The notes under the pieces: generated by a model
The model's database searches: none
The model's input: only the letters and a program-made list of their open reading frames with translations
What the model was told of the DNA's origin: nothing
Translations under genes and position numbers: made by a program
Part shown: positions 1-5,902 of the stretch, one piece after another
How positions within the stretch are numbered: position 1 is the first letter of the stretch
Layout of the letters: every line of letters starts with the position of its first letter
DNA from: Acidimicrobiaceae bacterium
Lineage (GTDB): Bacteria > Actinomycetota > Acidimicrobiia > Acidimicrobiales > Ilumatobacteraceae
Length of the DNA stretch: 8,645 bases
Direction: 5' to 3'
Assembly: GCA_003154135.1 (NCBI GenBank)
Contig: PMCN01000296.1
Coordinates: 16,434 to 25,078 of the forward strand

Positions 1-572
1 AGCGCGGCGGCGAGGTCGGTCTTGCCGGGCGCGTGCACGCCTTCGAGGTTGCCGAGGAAGCTCACCACCCACGGCTCGTTGTGCGTGATCCAGTGCAACA
101 CCCGGTCGCCGAGGCGGCCCGCCACTGCGGCCGCGTAGTCGACGAACGCCTCCACGGTGTCGCGGTGCTCCCACCCGCCCCGGTCCTGCAGCGCCTGGGG
201 AAGATCCCAGTGGTACAGCGTCGCGAACGGGGTGATGCCGCGAGCCAGCAGGCCGTCGACCAGGCGGTCGTAGAAGTCGAGCCCGAGCTGGTTCACCGCA
301 CCGGTGCCGTCGGGCAGCACGCGCGGCCATGCGATCGAGAAGCGGTAGGCCTGCAGCCCGAGCGCGCCGATCATGTCGAGGTCGTCGTCGAGACGCCGGT
401 AGTGATCGCACGCCACGTCGCCCGTGTCGCCGTTCACCACCTTGCCCGGCGTGTGGCAGAACGTGTCCCAGATGGACGGACCGCGGCCGTCGACGTCGAC
501 GGCTCCCTCGATCTGGTACGACGAGGTCGCCGCGCCCCACAGGAAGCCGCTCGGGAGTTCGATGGAAGCCAT
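1..572 (-). CDS. GH1 family beta-glucosidase, N-terminal part (cut by left edge)
   Basis: Family 1 glycoside hydrolase that retains configuration while cleaving beta-glucosides or related beta-glycosides, probably in the cytoplasm since no signal peptide is visible. 190 complete codons are present of the roughly 450 usual for the family, so the C-terminal half with the nucleophile Glu (ENG motif) lies outside. Visible marks are the N-terminal FLWGAATSSYQIEGA signature (residues 10-24, Gln20 and Glu22), GPSIWDTF (31-38), FSIAWPRVLPDG (78-89), HWDLPQALQ (121-129) and WITHNEPW (161-168), in which Glu166 is the acid/base. The ATG at 572 is supported by AGGAAG six bases upstream (579-584 on the plus strand) and by starting just before the first family motif. 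It lies 51 bp downstream of the diguanylate cyclase gene on the same strand, so co-transcription is possible. Family is certain; the exact glycoside is not. Confidence 0.95.
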   Translation of the reverse strand, partial: MASIELPSGFLWGAATSSYQIEGAVDVDGRGPSIWDTFCHTPGKVVNGDTGDVACDHYRRLDDDLDMIGALGLQAYRFSIAWPRVLPDGTGAVNQLGLDFYDRLVDGLLARGITPFATLYHWDLPQALQDRGGWEHRDTVEAFVDYAAAVAGRLGDRVLHWITHNEPWVVSFLGNLEGVHAPGKTDLAAA

Positions 573-623
573 GGCCGTCTTCCTAACACTCCACGGGGTT
601 CGTGCGCTCAACCGCCCGTCTGG

Positions 624-1910
624 TCAGGCGGCGCCATCGAACACGACCGTGCGGTTGCGGCCGTCGGCCTTGGCCTTCATCAGCGAGGTGTCGGCGATGC
701 TGACCATCTCCGCAAGGGTCGTCGCGTCGTTGCTGTCGCTCACGCCGGCCGACACGGTGAACGGCGGGTGCCGGCCGTCGTTGAGCATCGCGCTCAGCTC
801 CATGCGCACACGCTCGAACACCATCGCGGCCGCGTTCTTGTCGGCGCCGGGGCACACCACGACGAACTCCTCGCCGCCGTAGCGGCAGATGAGGTCGTTG
901 TCGCGCACGGTCTGGCGCAGCACCCGAGCGAACGTGCGCAGCGCCCGGTCGCCGGCGTCGTGGCCGAACGTGTCGTTGAGGATCTTGAAGTGGTCGAGGT
1001 CGGCGAGGATGACCGCCAGCGTGAGGCCTTCCTGCAGCAGCGGGCGCACCTCGTTCTCGAGGCTGCGGCGGTTGAGCAGCCCGGTCAGCGGATCGGTGCT
1101 CGCCTGCAGCTGGCTCTGGGCCATCGCCGTCACGAGCCCGATGCGCGAGCCGACCAGCTTGGCCAGCGTGGTGAGCGCGGTGGTCTCCCGGTCGTCGAAG
1201 TCGTCGCCGACGGGCCGCACGAGGTGCATCACCCCGACGGTCGACCCGGCAACGCTGAGCGGTACGCACAGTGCCGAGATGGGCTCGTCGCTGCGACCGC
1301 GCAGCTGCGGGCAGGCGTCGAGGAGGCGGCTGTCGTCGTAGTGCACGGCATGACCCGAGCGCACTGCCGGGCAGCCGCTGGGGGTGGCGACGTCGCAGTG
1401 GCACGCCCCACCGCACGCCGTGGCCGGTGTGGCACCGGCGACCTGCATGTGAGCGCGGCTCGAGTCGGCCAGCAGCAGTTCGCCGCACGCCGTGGGCGTG
1501 AGCAACCCGATCGCCTCGACGGCAACCGACACCGCCGCGTGCTGGTCGGGCGCCATGTCGAGCGCACGGACGAGGCGGGTCTCGAACTGACGACGCTCGC
1601 TCTCCAGGCTCAGCAGCGACTCGCGCACCTGGGCCTCCCGACGTTGCCGGAGCAGGAAGTAGCGAAGGGGGAGCGCGGTACCGATGAGGAGCGCCAGGCC
1701 CGCGGTCACCACGTAGGCGATCACTCGCCGTGGCCCGTCGGCGACGACTGCACTGACGCCGAGCCAGCAGCCGGTGGTCAGCGCCACCACCCACACGACG
1801 TCGAGGAAGACCATCGACCAGCTGCCGCTCATCGGGTCGAAGCGCGCGGCGTGGCTCGTCGTGTGCTCGCTCGAGCGTGTGGACGAGGCGGGTGCCGATG
1901 TCGACTTCAC
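624..1910 (-). CDS. Membrane-anchored GAF-GGDEF diguanylate cyclase
   Basis: Makes cyclic di-GMP from two GTP at the inner face of the membrane. The 428 residues comprise a short N-terminal stretch, two hydrophobic segments (about 33-57 and 62-86), a charged helical linker (87-115), a GAF-like sensor (about 116-262) and a GGDEF domain (270-426). The cyclase motifs are intact: DPLTGLLNRR (273-282), DLDHFKILND (304-313), GHDAGD and GGEEF (345-349). An RxxD inhibitory site (Arg336-Asp339) lies exactly five residues before GGEEF, so product inhibition is expected. The GAF part holds clustered cysteines (142, 166, 170, 172, 180, 200, 215), suggesting a metal or redox role that is not proven. The GTG start at 1910 is forced on the upstream side by an in-frame TAA three codons earlier, and no good Shine-Dalgarno precedes it. 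An ATG at residue 27 (1832), just before the first membrane segment, is the alternative start. No EAL or HD-GYP domain is present. Confidence 0.95.
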   Translation of the reverse strand: MKSTSAPASSTRSSEHTTSHAARFDPMSGSWSMVFLDVVWVVALTTGCWLGVSAVVADGPRRVIAYVVTAGLALLIGTALPLRYFLLRQRREAQVRESLLSLESERRQFETRLVRALDMAPDQHAAVSVAVEAIGLLTPTACGELLLADSSRAHMQVAGATPATACGGACHCDVATPSGCPAVRSGHAVHYDDSRLLDACPQLRGRSDEPISALCVPLSVAGSTVGVMHLVRPVGDDFDDRETTALTTLAKLVGSRIGLVTAMAQSQLQASTDPLTGLLNRRSLENEVRPLLQEGLTLAVILADLDHFKILNDTFGHDAGDRALRTFARVLRQTVRDNDLICRYGGEEFVVVCPGADKNAAAMVFERVRMELSAMLNDGRHPPFTVSAGVSDSNDATTLAEMVSIADTSLMKAKADGRNRTVVFDGAA

Positions 1911-1948
1911 GCCTGGTTATCGGCGGCGCCCTTGTCGAGTTGAGGCCT

Positions 1949-1968
1949 CCTTGACGACGCCTTGACGA
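1949..1968. repeat. Two direct copies of CCTTGACGA, 11 bp apart
   Basis: CCTTGACGA occurs at 1949-1957 and again at 1960-1968 (TCGTCAAGG on the minus strand). The copies are one helical turn apart, in the gap between the MenJ-like stop and the GTG of the diguanylate cyclase gene. Tandem half-sites at an 11-bp period are typical of OmpR-type response-regulator sites, so this could be an operator for the cyclase gene. A chance repeat in a short GC-rich gap is also possible. The minus-strand sequence AAGGAGG (1946-1952 on the plus strand) partly overlaps the repeat. It lies 35 bases before the cyclase start, too far to serve it, and no start codon stands at normal spacing. Confidence 0.35.
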
Positions 1969-1975
1969 TCGCGCG

Positions 1976-3193
1976 TCAGCCCGTGGCGCGCGTGCGTCGC
2001 AGGAGGGGGTCGGCCCAGCGGAGCGTGGTGTCGGCGATCTTCATCACGCGGCCGGCGGCGCCGGGAGTGTCGTTGTCGACGAGGTTCCCCATCACGGCGA
2101 GCGTGATGTCGGCGGCGCGCTGCGTGCCCACGGCCAGACGCAGGCCGGGCTTGAGGAGCCACGGATGGCCGATGATGAAGCTGAAACGCCGACCGGTGCG
2201 CAGGAAGGCATCGAAGCGTTCGCCCACCAGTCGGTCGTAGTTGTTCGTCGCCGACTGGGGATCGGCGATGTACTGATCGACGGCGAGCATGCCGCTCTCG
2301 AGCGCATAGTCGATGCCCTCGCCGTTCATCGGGTTCACGAACCCGGCGGCATCGCCGATCGCCAGCCAACCCGGGCCGACGCGCCGGATGCTGCTCATCG
2401 GCAGGCGCCACGCGCGTGGCCGGTCGGCGTACTCGCCGAGCGACCAGGGCTCGCGCACGATGGCCGCGTACTGGTCGAGCAGCCGGTTGAGGTTGAGCTG
2501 CTTGAAACCCTTCATCGTGCTGAGCGCGCCCACGCCGATGTTGACCGTGCCGTCACCGGCGGGGAACATCCAGCCGTACCCGGGCACCGCGGTGCCGTGC
2601 TCGTCGCGCAGGCTGAGGCACGCTTCGAGGTGTCGTTCTGCGTGGCGCGGCGTAGGGGCGTAGGCGCGGATGGCGAGACCGAAGGGTTCGTCCGGGTCGC
2701 GCTCGGCACCGAGCATCTTGGCCGCCATGCCTTGCGCGCCGGCGGCGAGGATGGTGAGCGGTGCGTCGACATGGTGGCCACCGCCCTCGGCGCCCACGAC
2801 GCGGCCGCGCTCGAGCACCGGCAGCGCCTCGGTGTCGAACCGCACCTCGGCGCCCGCGGCGATGGCCACGTCGATGAGGTGCATGTCGAGGCGATGTCGG
2901 GGCCACACCGCACCATGACTCGGGAAGCGACCGGTGGTCGGCCAGGCGAGCTGACGTGTGGTGGAGCCGGCGATCATGCGCAGGCCGTCGATGCGGTGAG
3001 CGGCGGACATGTCGATGCCGAGCTGTTGCAGCGCTCCTACCGCGCGGGGGGTGAGCCCGTCGCCGCACACCTTGTCGCGCCCGTGCGGGCCCTTCTCGAA
3101 GACGGTGACCTTCAGGCCGGCGCGGGCGGCGACGATGGCGGCTGCCGCTCCGCCAGGTCCGCCGCCGATGATCGCCAGGTCGCGCTGTTGCAC
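1976..3193 (-). CDS. menJ: Geranylgeranyl reductase family FAD enzyme, MenJ-like menaquinone reductase
   Basis: Flavoprotein of the geranylgeranyl reductase family. Its closest match, from memory of the protein, is Mycobacterium tuberculosis MenJ, which saturates one isoprene unit of the menaquinone side chain. The 405 residues equal the family length. Motifs in order: Rossmann GGGPGG (10-15) with the acidic end VFEKG (31-35), RDKVCGDGLTPRAV (39-52), PRHRLD (98-103), PGYGWMFPAGDGTVNIGVG (204-222), IGDAAGFVNPMNGEGIDYALESG (279-301, FAD phosphate and substrate region) and VMGNLV near residue 370. The GTG at 3193 is chosen because it stands four residues before the first strand and has GGCAGG eight bases upstream. 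A TTG at 3238 would add 15 residues with a weaker ribosome site. A likely promoter lies about 85 bp upstream, inside the shared palindrome region. Downstream are the cyclase and beta-glucosidase genes on the same strand. Family is sure; MenJ function is likely but could be another prenyl reductase. Confidence 0.85.
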   Translation of the reverse strand: MQQRDLAIIGGGPGGAAAAIVAARAGLKVTVFEKGPHGRDKVCGDGLTPRAVGALQQLGIDMSAAHRIDGLRMIAGSTTRQLAWPTTGRFPSHGAVWPRHRLDMHLIDVAIAAGAEVRFDTEALPVLERGRVVGAEGGGHHVDAPLTILAAGAQGMAAKMLGAERDPDEPFGLAIRAYAPTPRHAERHLEACLSLRDEHGTAVPGYGWMFPAGDGTVNIGVGALSTMKGFKQLNLNRLLDQYAAIVREPWSLGEYADRPRAWRLPMSSIRRVGPGWLAIGDAAGFVNPMNGEGIDYALESGMLAVDQYIADPQSATNNYDRLVGERFDAFLRTGRRFSFIIGHPWLLKPGLRLAVGTQRAADITLAVMGNLVDNDTPGAAGRVMKIADTTLRWADPLLRRTRATG

Positions 3194-3255
3194 GGCGCCA
3201 GCCTGCCAGCGATCGTCACCGATCAGGCGATCGAGCAACGTGACCGAAGTCTCTC

Positions 3256-3283
3256 TTGACCGGTACAGAAGAAATGGTACTAT
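3256..3283 (+). promoter_or_regulatory. Likely sigma70-type promoter for the 78-residue gene and lacI
   Basis: TTGACC (3256-3261) matches the -35 consensus in five of six bases. TACTAT (3278-3283) follows after 16 bases and matches the -10 in four of six; the overlapping TATACC (3281-3286, spacer 19) is another choice. The stretch 3266-3284 is unusually AT-rich for this window. On the opposite strand TATAGT (3279-3284 read in reverse) matches a -10 in five of six, without a good -35, and could serve the MenJ-like gene. Confidence 0.55.
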
Positions 3284-3293
3284 ACCGGTATAG
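3280..3293. promoter_or_regulatory. Perfect 14-bp palindrome CTATACCGGTATAG, probable operator
   Basis: CTATACCGGTATAG is a perfect dyad centred on a CpG step, which is the usual centre of LacI-family operators. It overlaps the likely -10 and start region of the rightward promoter and the candidate leftward -10, so a bound repressor would block both. The half-site ACCGGTA recurs at 3259-3265, 25 bp upstream, and a second smaller dyad GGTA-CTA-TACC covers 3276-3286. The lacI-type gene that begins 290 bp downstream is the natural candidate to bind it; this is inference. Confidence 0.55.
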
Positions 3294-3307
3294 ATCCCCG
3301 ACATCCC

Positions 3308-3313
3308 AGGAGG
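3308..3313 (+). promoter_or_regulatory. Consensus Shine-Dalgarno AGGAGG
   Basis: AGGAGG is complementary to the 16S rRNA 3' end and stands six bases before the ATG at 3320. It is the best ribosome binding site in the window and the main reason to accept the short gene that follows. Confidence 0.8.
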
Positions 3314-3319
3314 CCGGCC

Positions 3320-3556
3320 ATGGACTTCACCCACGTCCTCGCCCAGCAGTACATCAGATCGCTCACCGACATCACCGGCAGCAGGGGCATCACCGCCTTC
3401 AGCGCATTGCCCGACGCACCCGTCCTCGCCGAGCGCACCTCCCGCGTTCGCGCCCTGATCGCCGTCGTCCGTTCGGGTGCGGTTCGTCCCACGCCCGCAA
3501 CACGTCCGTCGTCGTCCACCGCCGTGCCGGCCTTCGCCGCCGACGGTTGCCGCTGA
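3320..3556 (+). CDS. Small protein of unknown function, 78 residues
   Basis: I do not recognise this protein. It is accepted as a gene because it has a promoter-like sequence, an AGGAGG six bases before its ATG, and G or C in nearly every third codon position. The N-terminal half (residues 2-52) looks like an ordinary soluble, probably helical protein with alternating hydrophobic and charged residues. The C-terminal quarter (54-78) is rich in Pro, Ser, Thr and Ala and probably disordered. There is no signal peptide, membrane segment or cysteine pair, only one Cys near the end. Two arginines in the first 22 codons use AGA and AGG, which are rare in such GC-rich genomes. It ends 27 bp before the lacI-type gene on the same strand, so the two are probably one transcript. 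It could also be a leader-type ORF that only affects expression of lacI. Confidence 0.6.
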   Translation: MDFTHVLAQQYIRSLTDITGSRGITAFSALPDAPVLAERTSRVRALIAVVRSGAVRPTPATRPSSSTAVPAFAADGCR

Positions 3557-3583
3557 GGCGTCTGCCCGCACCAGAATGGCAGC

Positions 3584-4657
3584 GTGCCGCGCGTGACGCT
3601 CCAGACCCTTGCCGACGAGCTCGGTGTGAGCCGGATGACGGTGTCGAACGCGTTCTCGCGTCCTGACCAGCTGTCGGCCGAGCTGCGCGACCGCATCCTC
3701 GCCGTTGCTGTCGAGCGCGGCTACACCGGGCCCGACCCGGCGGCGCGTGCGCTGGCCCGCGGCGCAGTGGGGACGATCGGCCTCCTGCTCACCGACGCGC
3801 TGCAGCACGCGTTCACCGACGAGATCGCCACGCGCCTGCTCGCTGCCATCAGCGAGGAGCTGGCCGAGTCGGGACGCGGCCTCACGCTGCTCGGCTCCGG
3901 CAGTCGTGGCGACCTGGTGCCGGCTCGCGACGTGCCACTCGACGGTGCGCTCGTCTACCACTGCGAGGTCTCGTCGGTCGCCGTCGACTGGCTCACTCGG
4001 CGCAAGCTGCCGCTGGTGTTCGTCGACCAGGCGCCGGTACGTGGCTACCCGTGCCTCAACGTCGACGACCGCGGTGGCGCCCGCGCCGCCGCGCAGCACA
4101 TCGTCGACCTCGGTCATCGCCGTGTCGCGCTCATCACCAAGGCCGCCGGGGCGAGCGGTCGGCTGCAGCCTTCGTCGATGCGGCACGAGCAGTTCACCAC
4201 TCGCCGCCGCATGGAGGGCTGGCTCGACGCCCTCACTCCTGCGGGGATCACCCCGATGCTGCTCAACGCAGCGACGAGCACCGAAGAGGCAGGGGCGGCG
4301 GCCGCGGCCGTGCTGCTCGACCTGCCGGCCGACGAGCGACCCACGGCAGTGCTCGCGTACTCCGATCGCATCGCCCTCGGAGCCATGCAGGCGCTCCAGG
4401 ACCACGGTCTCGCCGTACCGGGCGACGTGTCGATCGTGGGCTTCGACGATGCCAGCTTCGCCGAACGGACCCGCCCGACGCTGACCACCGTGCGCCAGGA
4501 CGTCGCCCGCAAGGGTCGCGAGGCCACTGCACTGCTGTGCGCGGCCATCGACAGCCGTGCGCCGCAACGCACCGATCACCGCCTGCTACCCACCGAGTTG
4601 GTGGTCCGCCGCAGCACTCAGGCGTTGAGTGCGGCGCGCACCGCCTCGGCCACCTGA
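3584..4657 (+). CDS. LacI/GalR family transcriptional regulator
   Basis: A 357-residue one-component repressor of the LacI family that binds DNA as a dimer and is released or recruited by a small sugar-like ligand. The N-terminal helix-turn-helix spans residues 4-24 (TLQTLADELGVSRMTVSNAF). The hinge helix follows around 50-60 (AARALARG), carrying the leucine that normally enters the minor groove. A periplasmic-binding-protein-like ligand domain covers about 62-342, including VGTIGLLL (62-69), LPLVFVDQAP (142-151), NVDDRGGARAAAQHIVDLGHRRVALI (159-184), YSDRIALGAM (259-268) and VPGDVSIVGFDD (278-289). The start is GTG at 3584, the only start codon just before the HTH; it has no clear Shine-Dalgarno, so translation may depend on the upstream small gene. 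The last 14 or so residues extend past the usual end and overlap the convergent neighbour by 40 bp. Targets are unknown; the nearby palindrome, the YgcWEU-like operon and the GH1 gene are candidates. Confidence 0.94.
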   Translation: MPRVTLQTLADELGVSRMTVSNAFSRPDQLSAELRDRILAVAVERGYTGPDPAARALARGAVGTIGLLLTDALQHAFTDEIATRLLAAISEELAESGRGLTLLGSGSRGDLVPARDVPLDGALVYHCEVSSVAVDWLTRRKLPLVFVDQAPVRGYPCLNVDDRGGARAAAQHIVDLGHRRVALITKAAGASGRLQPSSMRHEQFTTRRRMEGWLDALTPAGITPMLLNAATSTEEAGAAAAAVLLDLPADERPTAVLAYSDRIALGAMQALQDHGLAVPGDVSIVGFDDASFAERTRPTLTTVRQDVARKGREATALLCAAIDSRAPQRTDHRLLPTELVVRRSTQALSAARTASAT

Positions 4658-5760
4658 GGCGCCCGGTAGCGGGAGAACCGATCGGTGAGATGGTGGTCGT
4701 CGCGGTAGACGATCGAGGTGCCGATGACCGCCGGACAGAAGGTGGCGTTGCAGATCCAGTTCGACGGATCGACGAACGCAGCGTGATGCGCGGCAGCGGC
4801 AGCCGCCATGATGGCCATGTGCGCGGGATCGACCGCGGCCGAGCGCGGGTTGCCGCACGGCGAGACGTTGTTGCGATGCGCGGCCACGCACCCGGGCACC
4901 TGGTGACCGTTGGTGCGCGGCGTGTCGCCGATGACCAGCACCTTGGTGCCGGGCTGGGTGACAGCGTCGATGCTGCGGCCCAGGCCGTCGGCCCAGGCCC
5001 GCACGCCCGCGGCGCCCGGCTTGCCGACGACGGTGCGTGTGGACAGCAGCGGGAACACCACCAGGGCGGGGTGCAGGCTTGCGATGTAGGCGAGCGCGTG
5101 GGGCCGCCACTGGTCGCACGCGACGTACGGCACGCCGTGCACGCTGGGGTTCTGGGCCGAGTAGACCGACACGTCGGCGGTGGGGCAGCCCTGCTTGGTG
5201 ACCATCACGATCTTCCAGTGGTTGGCCTTGCCCGCTTCGTCGAACGCACCGAAGAACGCGGCGGCGTGTGAATCGCCGGTGACCACGACGGTGACCGACG
5301 ATGTGGTGTCGCCGAACACACAGCCCTGCTTCGGTGACGTGGCCGCCCAGACGACGTGGCAGCCGTCGGCATAGAGGATGGGCATGTCGGTGGCCGCGTT
5401 GGCGACCGGCGTGCCGGCCGGCACGGGCCCGAGGTGCGCGGCCGCCTCGACATCGGCCATCAATCCGGGCACGAGGTCTGAGGGCGCGGCTGCGCCGGTC
5501 GTCACGCTGGTCGGGGCGCTGGTCGGGGGGCTGTTCGGGGCGCCGGTCGTCACGCTGGTGGTTGCGCTGCTGACGATGGGCGACGCGAGTGTGGTGCCGA
5601 CCACGTCGGCGATGCCGGCGACCGTCGTGGTGGAATCGTGAACGTCGGGCGCAGCGGCCTGGGTGTGGGCCTCGGTGCATGCGGCTGCGCAGAGCCCCAG
5701 CAGGGCGAGGGCCGAGACCAGCCGTCTCGAAGCCACCGAACGATGGTGAGCGCTGCCCAT
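4618..5760 (-). CDS. Exported SGNH-hydrolase-like protein, stand-alone, possible lipoprotein
   Basis: Resembles the C-terminal SGNH domain attached to OafA-type acyltransferase-3 membrane proteins, here without any acyltransferase membrane part. With the ATG at 5760 it has 380 residues: a basic N-terminus (RR at 12-13), a hydrophobic signal segment (14-27) and Cys28 in LCAAACTE, which could be a lipid attachment site although the -3 residue is Ala rather than Leu. A Ser/Thr/Pro-rich spacer follows (about 41-93), then the SGNH domain (about 125-378). Catalytic marks are VVVTGDSHAAAFFGAF (Ser164 nucleophile in GDSH) and VYRDDHHLTDRFS (Asp354 and His357). Cysteines at 134/147, 192/215, 291/302 and 337/342 suggest disulfides, in line with export. 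Activity on an acetylated or acylated cell-surface glycan is inferred from the family. A longer reading to a TTG at 5805 would put 15 polar residues before the signal and is less likely. The 3' end overlaps the lacI-type gene. Confidence 0.85.
   Translation of the reverse strand: MGSAHHRSVASRRLVSALALLGLCAAACTEAHTQAAAPDVHDSTTTVAGIADVVGTTLASPIVSSATTSVTTGAPNSPPTSAPTSVTTGAAAPSDLVPGLMADVEAAAHLGPVPAGTPVANAATDMPILYADGCHVVWAATSPKQGCVFGDTTSSVTVVVTGDSHAAAFFGAFDEAGKANHWKIVMVTKQGCPTADVSVYSAQNPSVHGVPYVACDQWRPHALAYIASLHPALVVFPLLSTRTVVGKPGAAGVRAWADGLGRSIDAVTQPGTKVLVIGDTPRTNGHQVPGCVAAHRNNVSPCGNPRSAAVDPAHMAIMAAAAAAHHAAFVDPSNWICNATFCPAVIGTSIVYRDDHHLTDRFSRYRAPQVAEAVRAALNA
5492..5559 (-). repeat. 20-bp exact repeat at 48-bp period encoding TSVTTGA in the linker
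   Basis: An identical 20-bp stretch occurs at 5492-5511 and 5540-5559, inside the SGNH protein's Ser/Thr/Pro-rich spacer. Each copy encodes a T-S-V-T-T-G-A run (residues 68-74 and 84-90), giving a 16-codon period. It looks like a small in-frame duplication in a flexible, cell-wall-spanning linker, where length variation is tolerated. Confidence 0.7.
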
Positions 5761-5822
5761 TCGCGCATGGTATTCGGCACCGTGCCCGATGTGTCGGCAC
5801 TGCAACGGCGGGCCGACGGAGC

Positions 5823-5851
5823 GGCGGAATATCCGGTACGAGTGTTCCGCC
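5823..5851. promoter_or_regulatory. Inverted repeat GGCGGAA-N15-TTCCGCC upstream of the ygcW-like operon
   Basis: The 7-bp arms at 5823-5829 and 5845-5851 are perfect complements, with their centres 22 bp apart, about two helical turns. The repeat ends 51 bp before the ATG of the SDR gene, in the divergent region 5761-5902. A weak -10-like TAGCAT follows at 5870-5875, so the right arm would lie near the -35. It may be an operator for the operon, or a weak hairpin in the leader; the sequence alone does not decide. Confidence 0.4.
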
Positions 5852-5902
5852 CGAGCGGCAGCCCCGCACTAGCATGCGCACGCCTGCACGTGAAGGGGAA
5901 CG

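Noticed and set aside
573..623. Possible terminator between the cyclase and GH1 genes
   Set aside because: No stem with at least six paired bases and no T-run is visible in the 51-bp gap, so read-through into the GH1 gene is more likely.
33..1943. A 636-codon plus-strand open frame
   Set aside because: It is antisense to the GH1 and GGDEF genes, both of which have full family motifs. The translation is Arg/Val/His-rich with no recognisable domain; long antisense frames are normal at this GC content.
1951..1968. TTGACG copies as plus-strand -35 boxes
   Set aside because: No -10-like sequence follows at 16-19 bp and no plus-strand gene starts downstream; the only support is the hexamer itself.
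3646..3655. GAACGCGTTC palindrome resembling a LacI-family operator
   Set aside because: It lies inside the HTH coding sequence, where it is fixed by the conserved Ser-Asn-Ala-Phe codons, so there is no independent reason to call it a site.
3194..4579. Extension of the MenJ-like frame upstream to 4579 (867 codons)
   Set aside because: The extra part is antisense to the lacI-type gene and the small gene and crosses the promoter region. The flavoprotein motifs begin right after the GTG at 3193, giving the normal family length.
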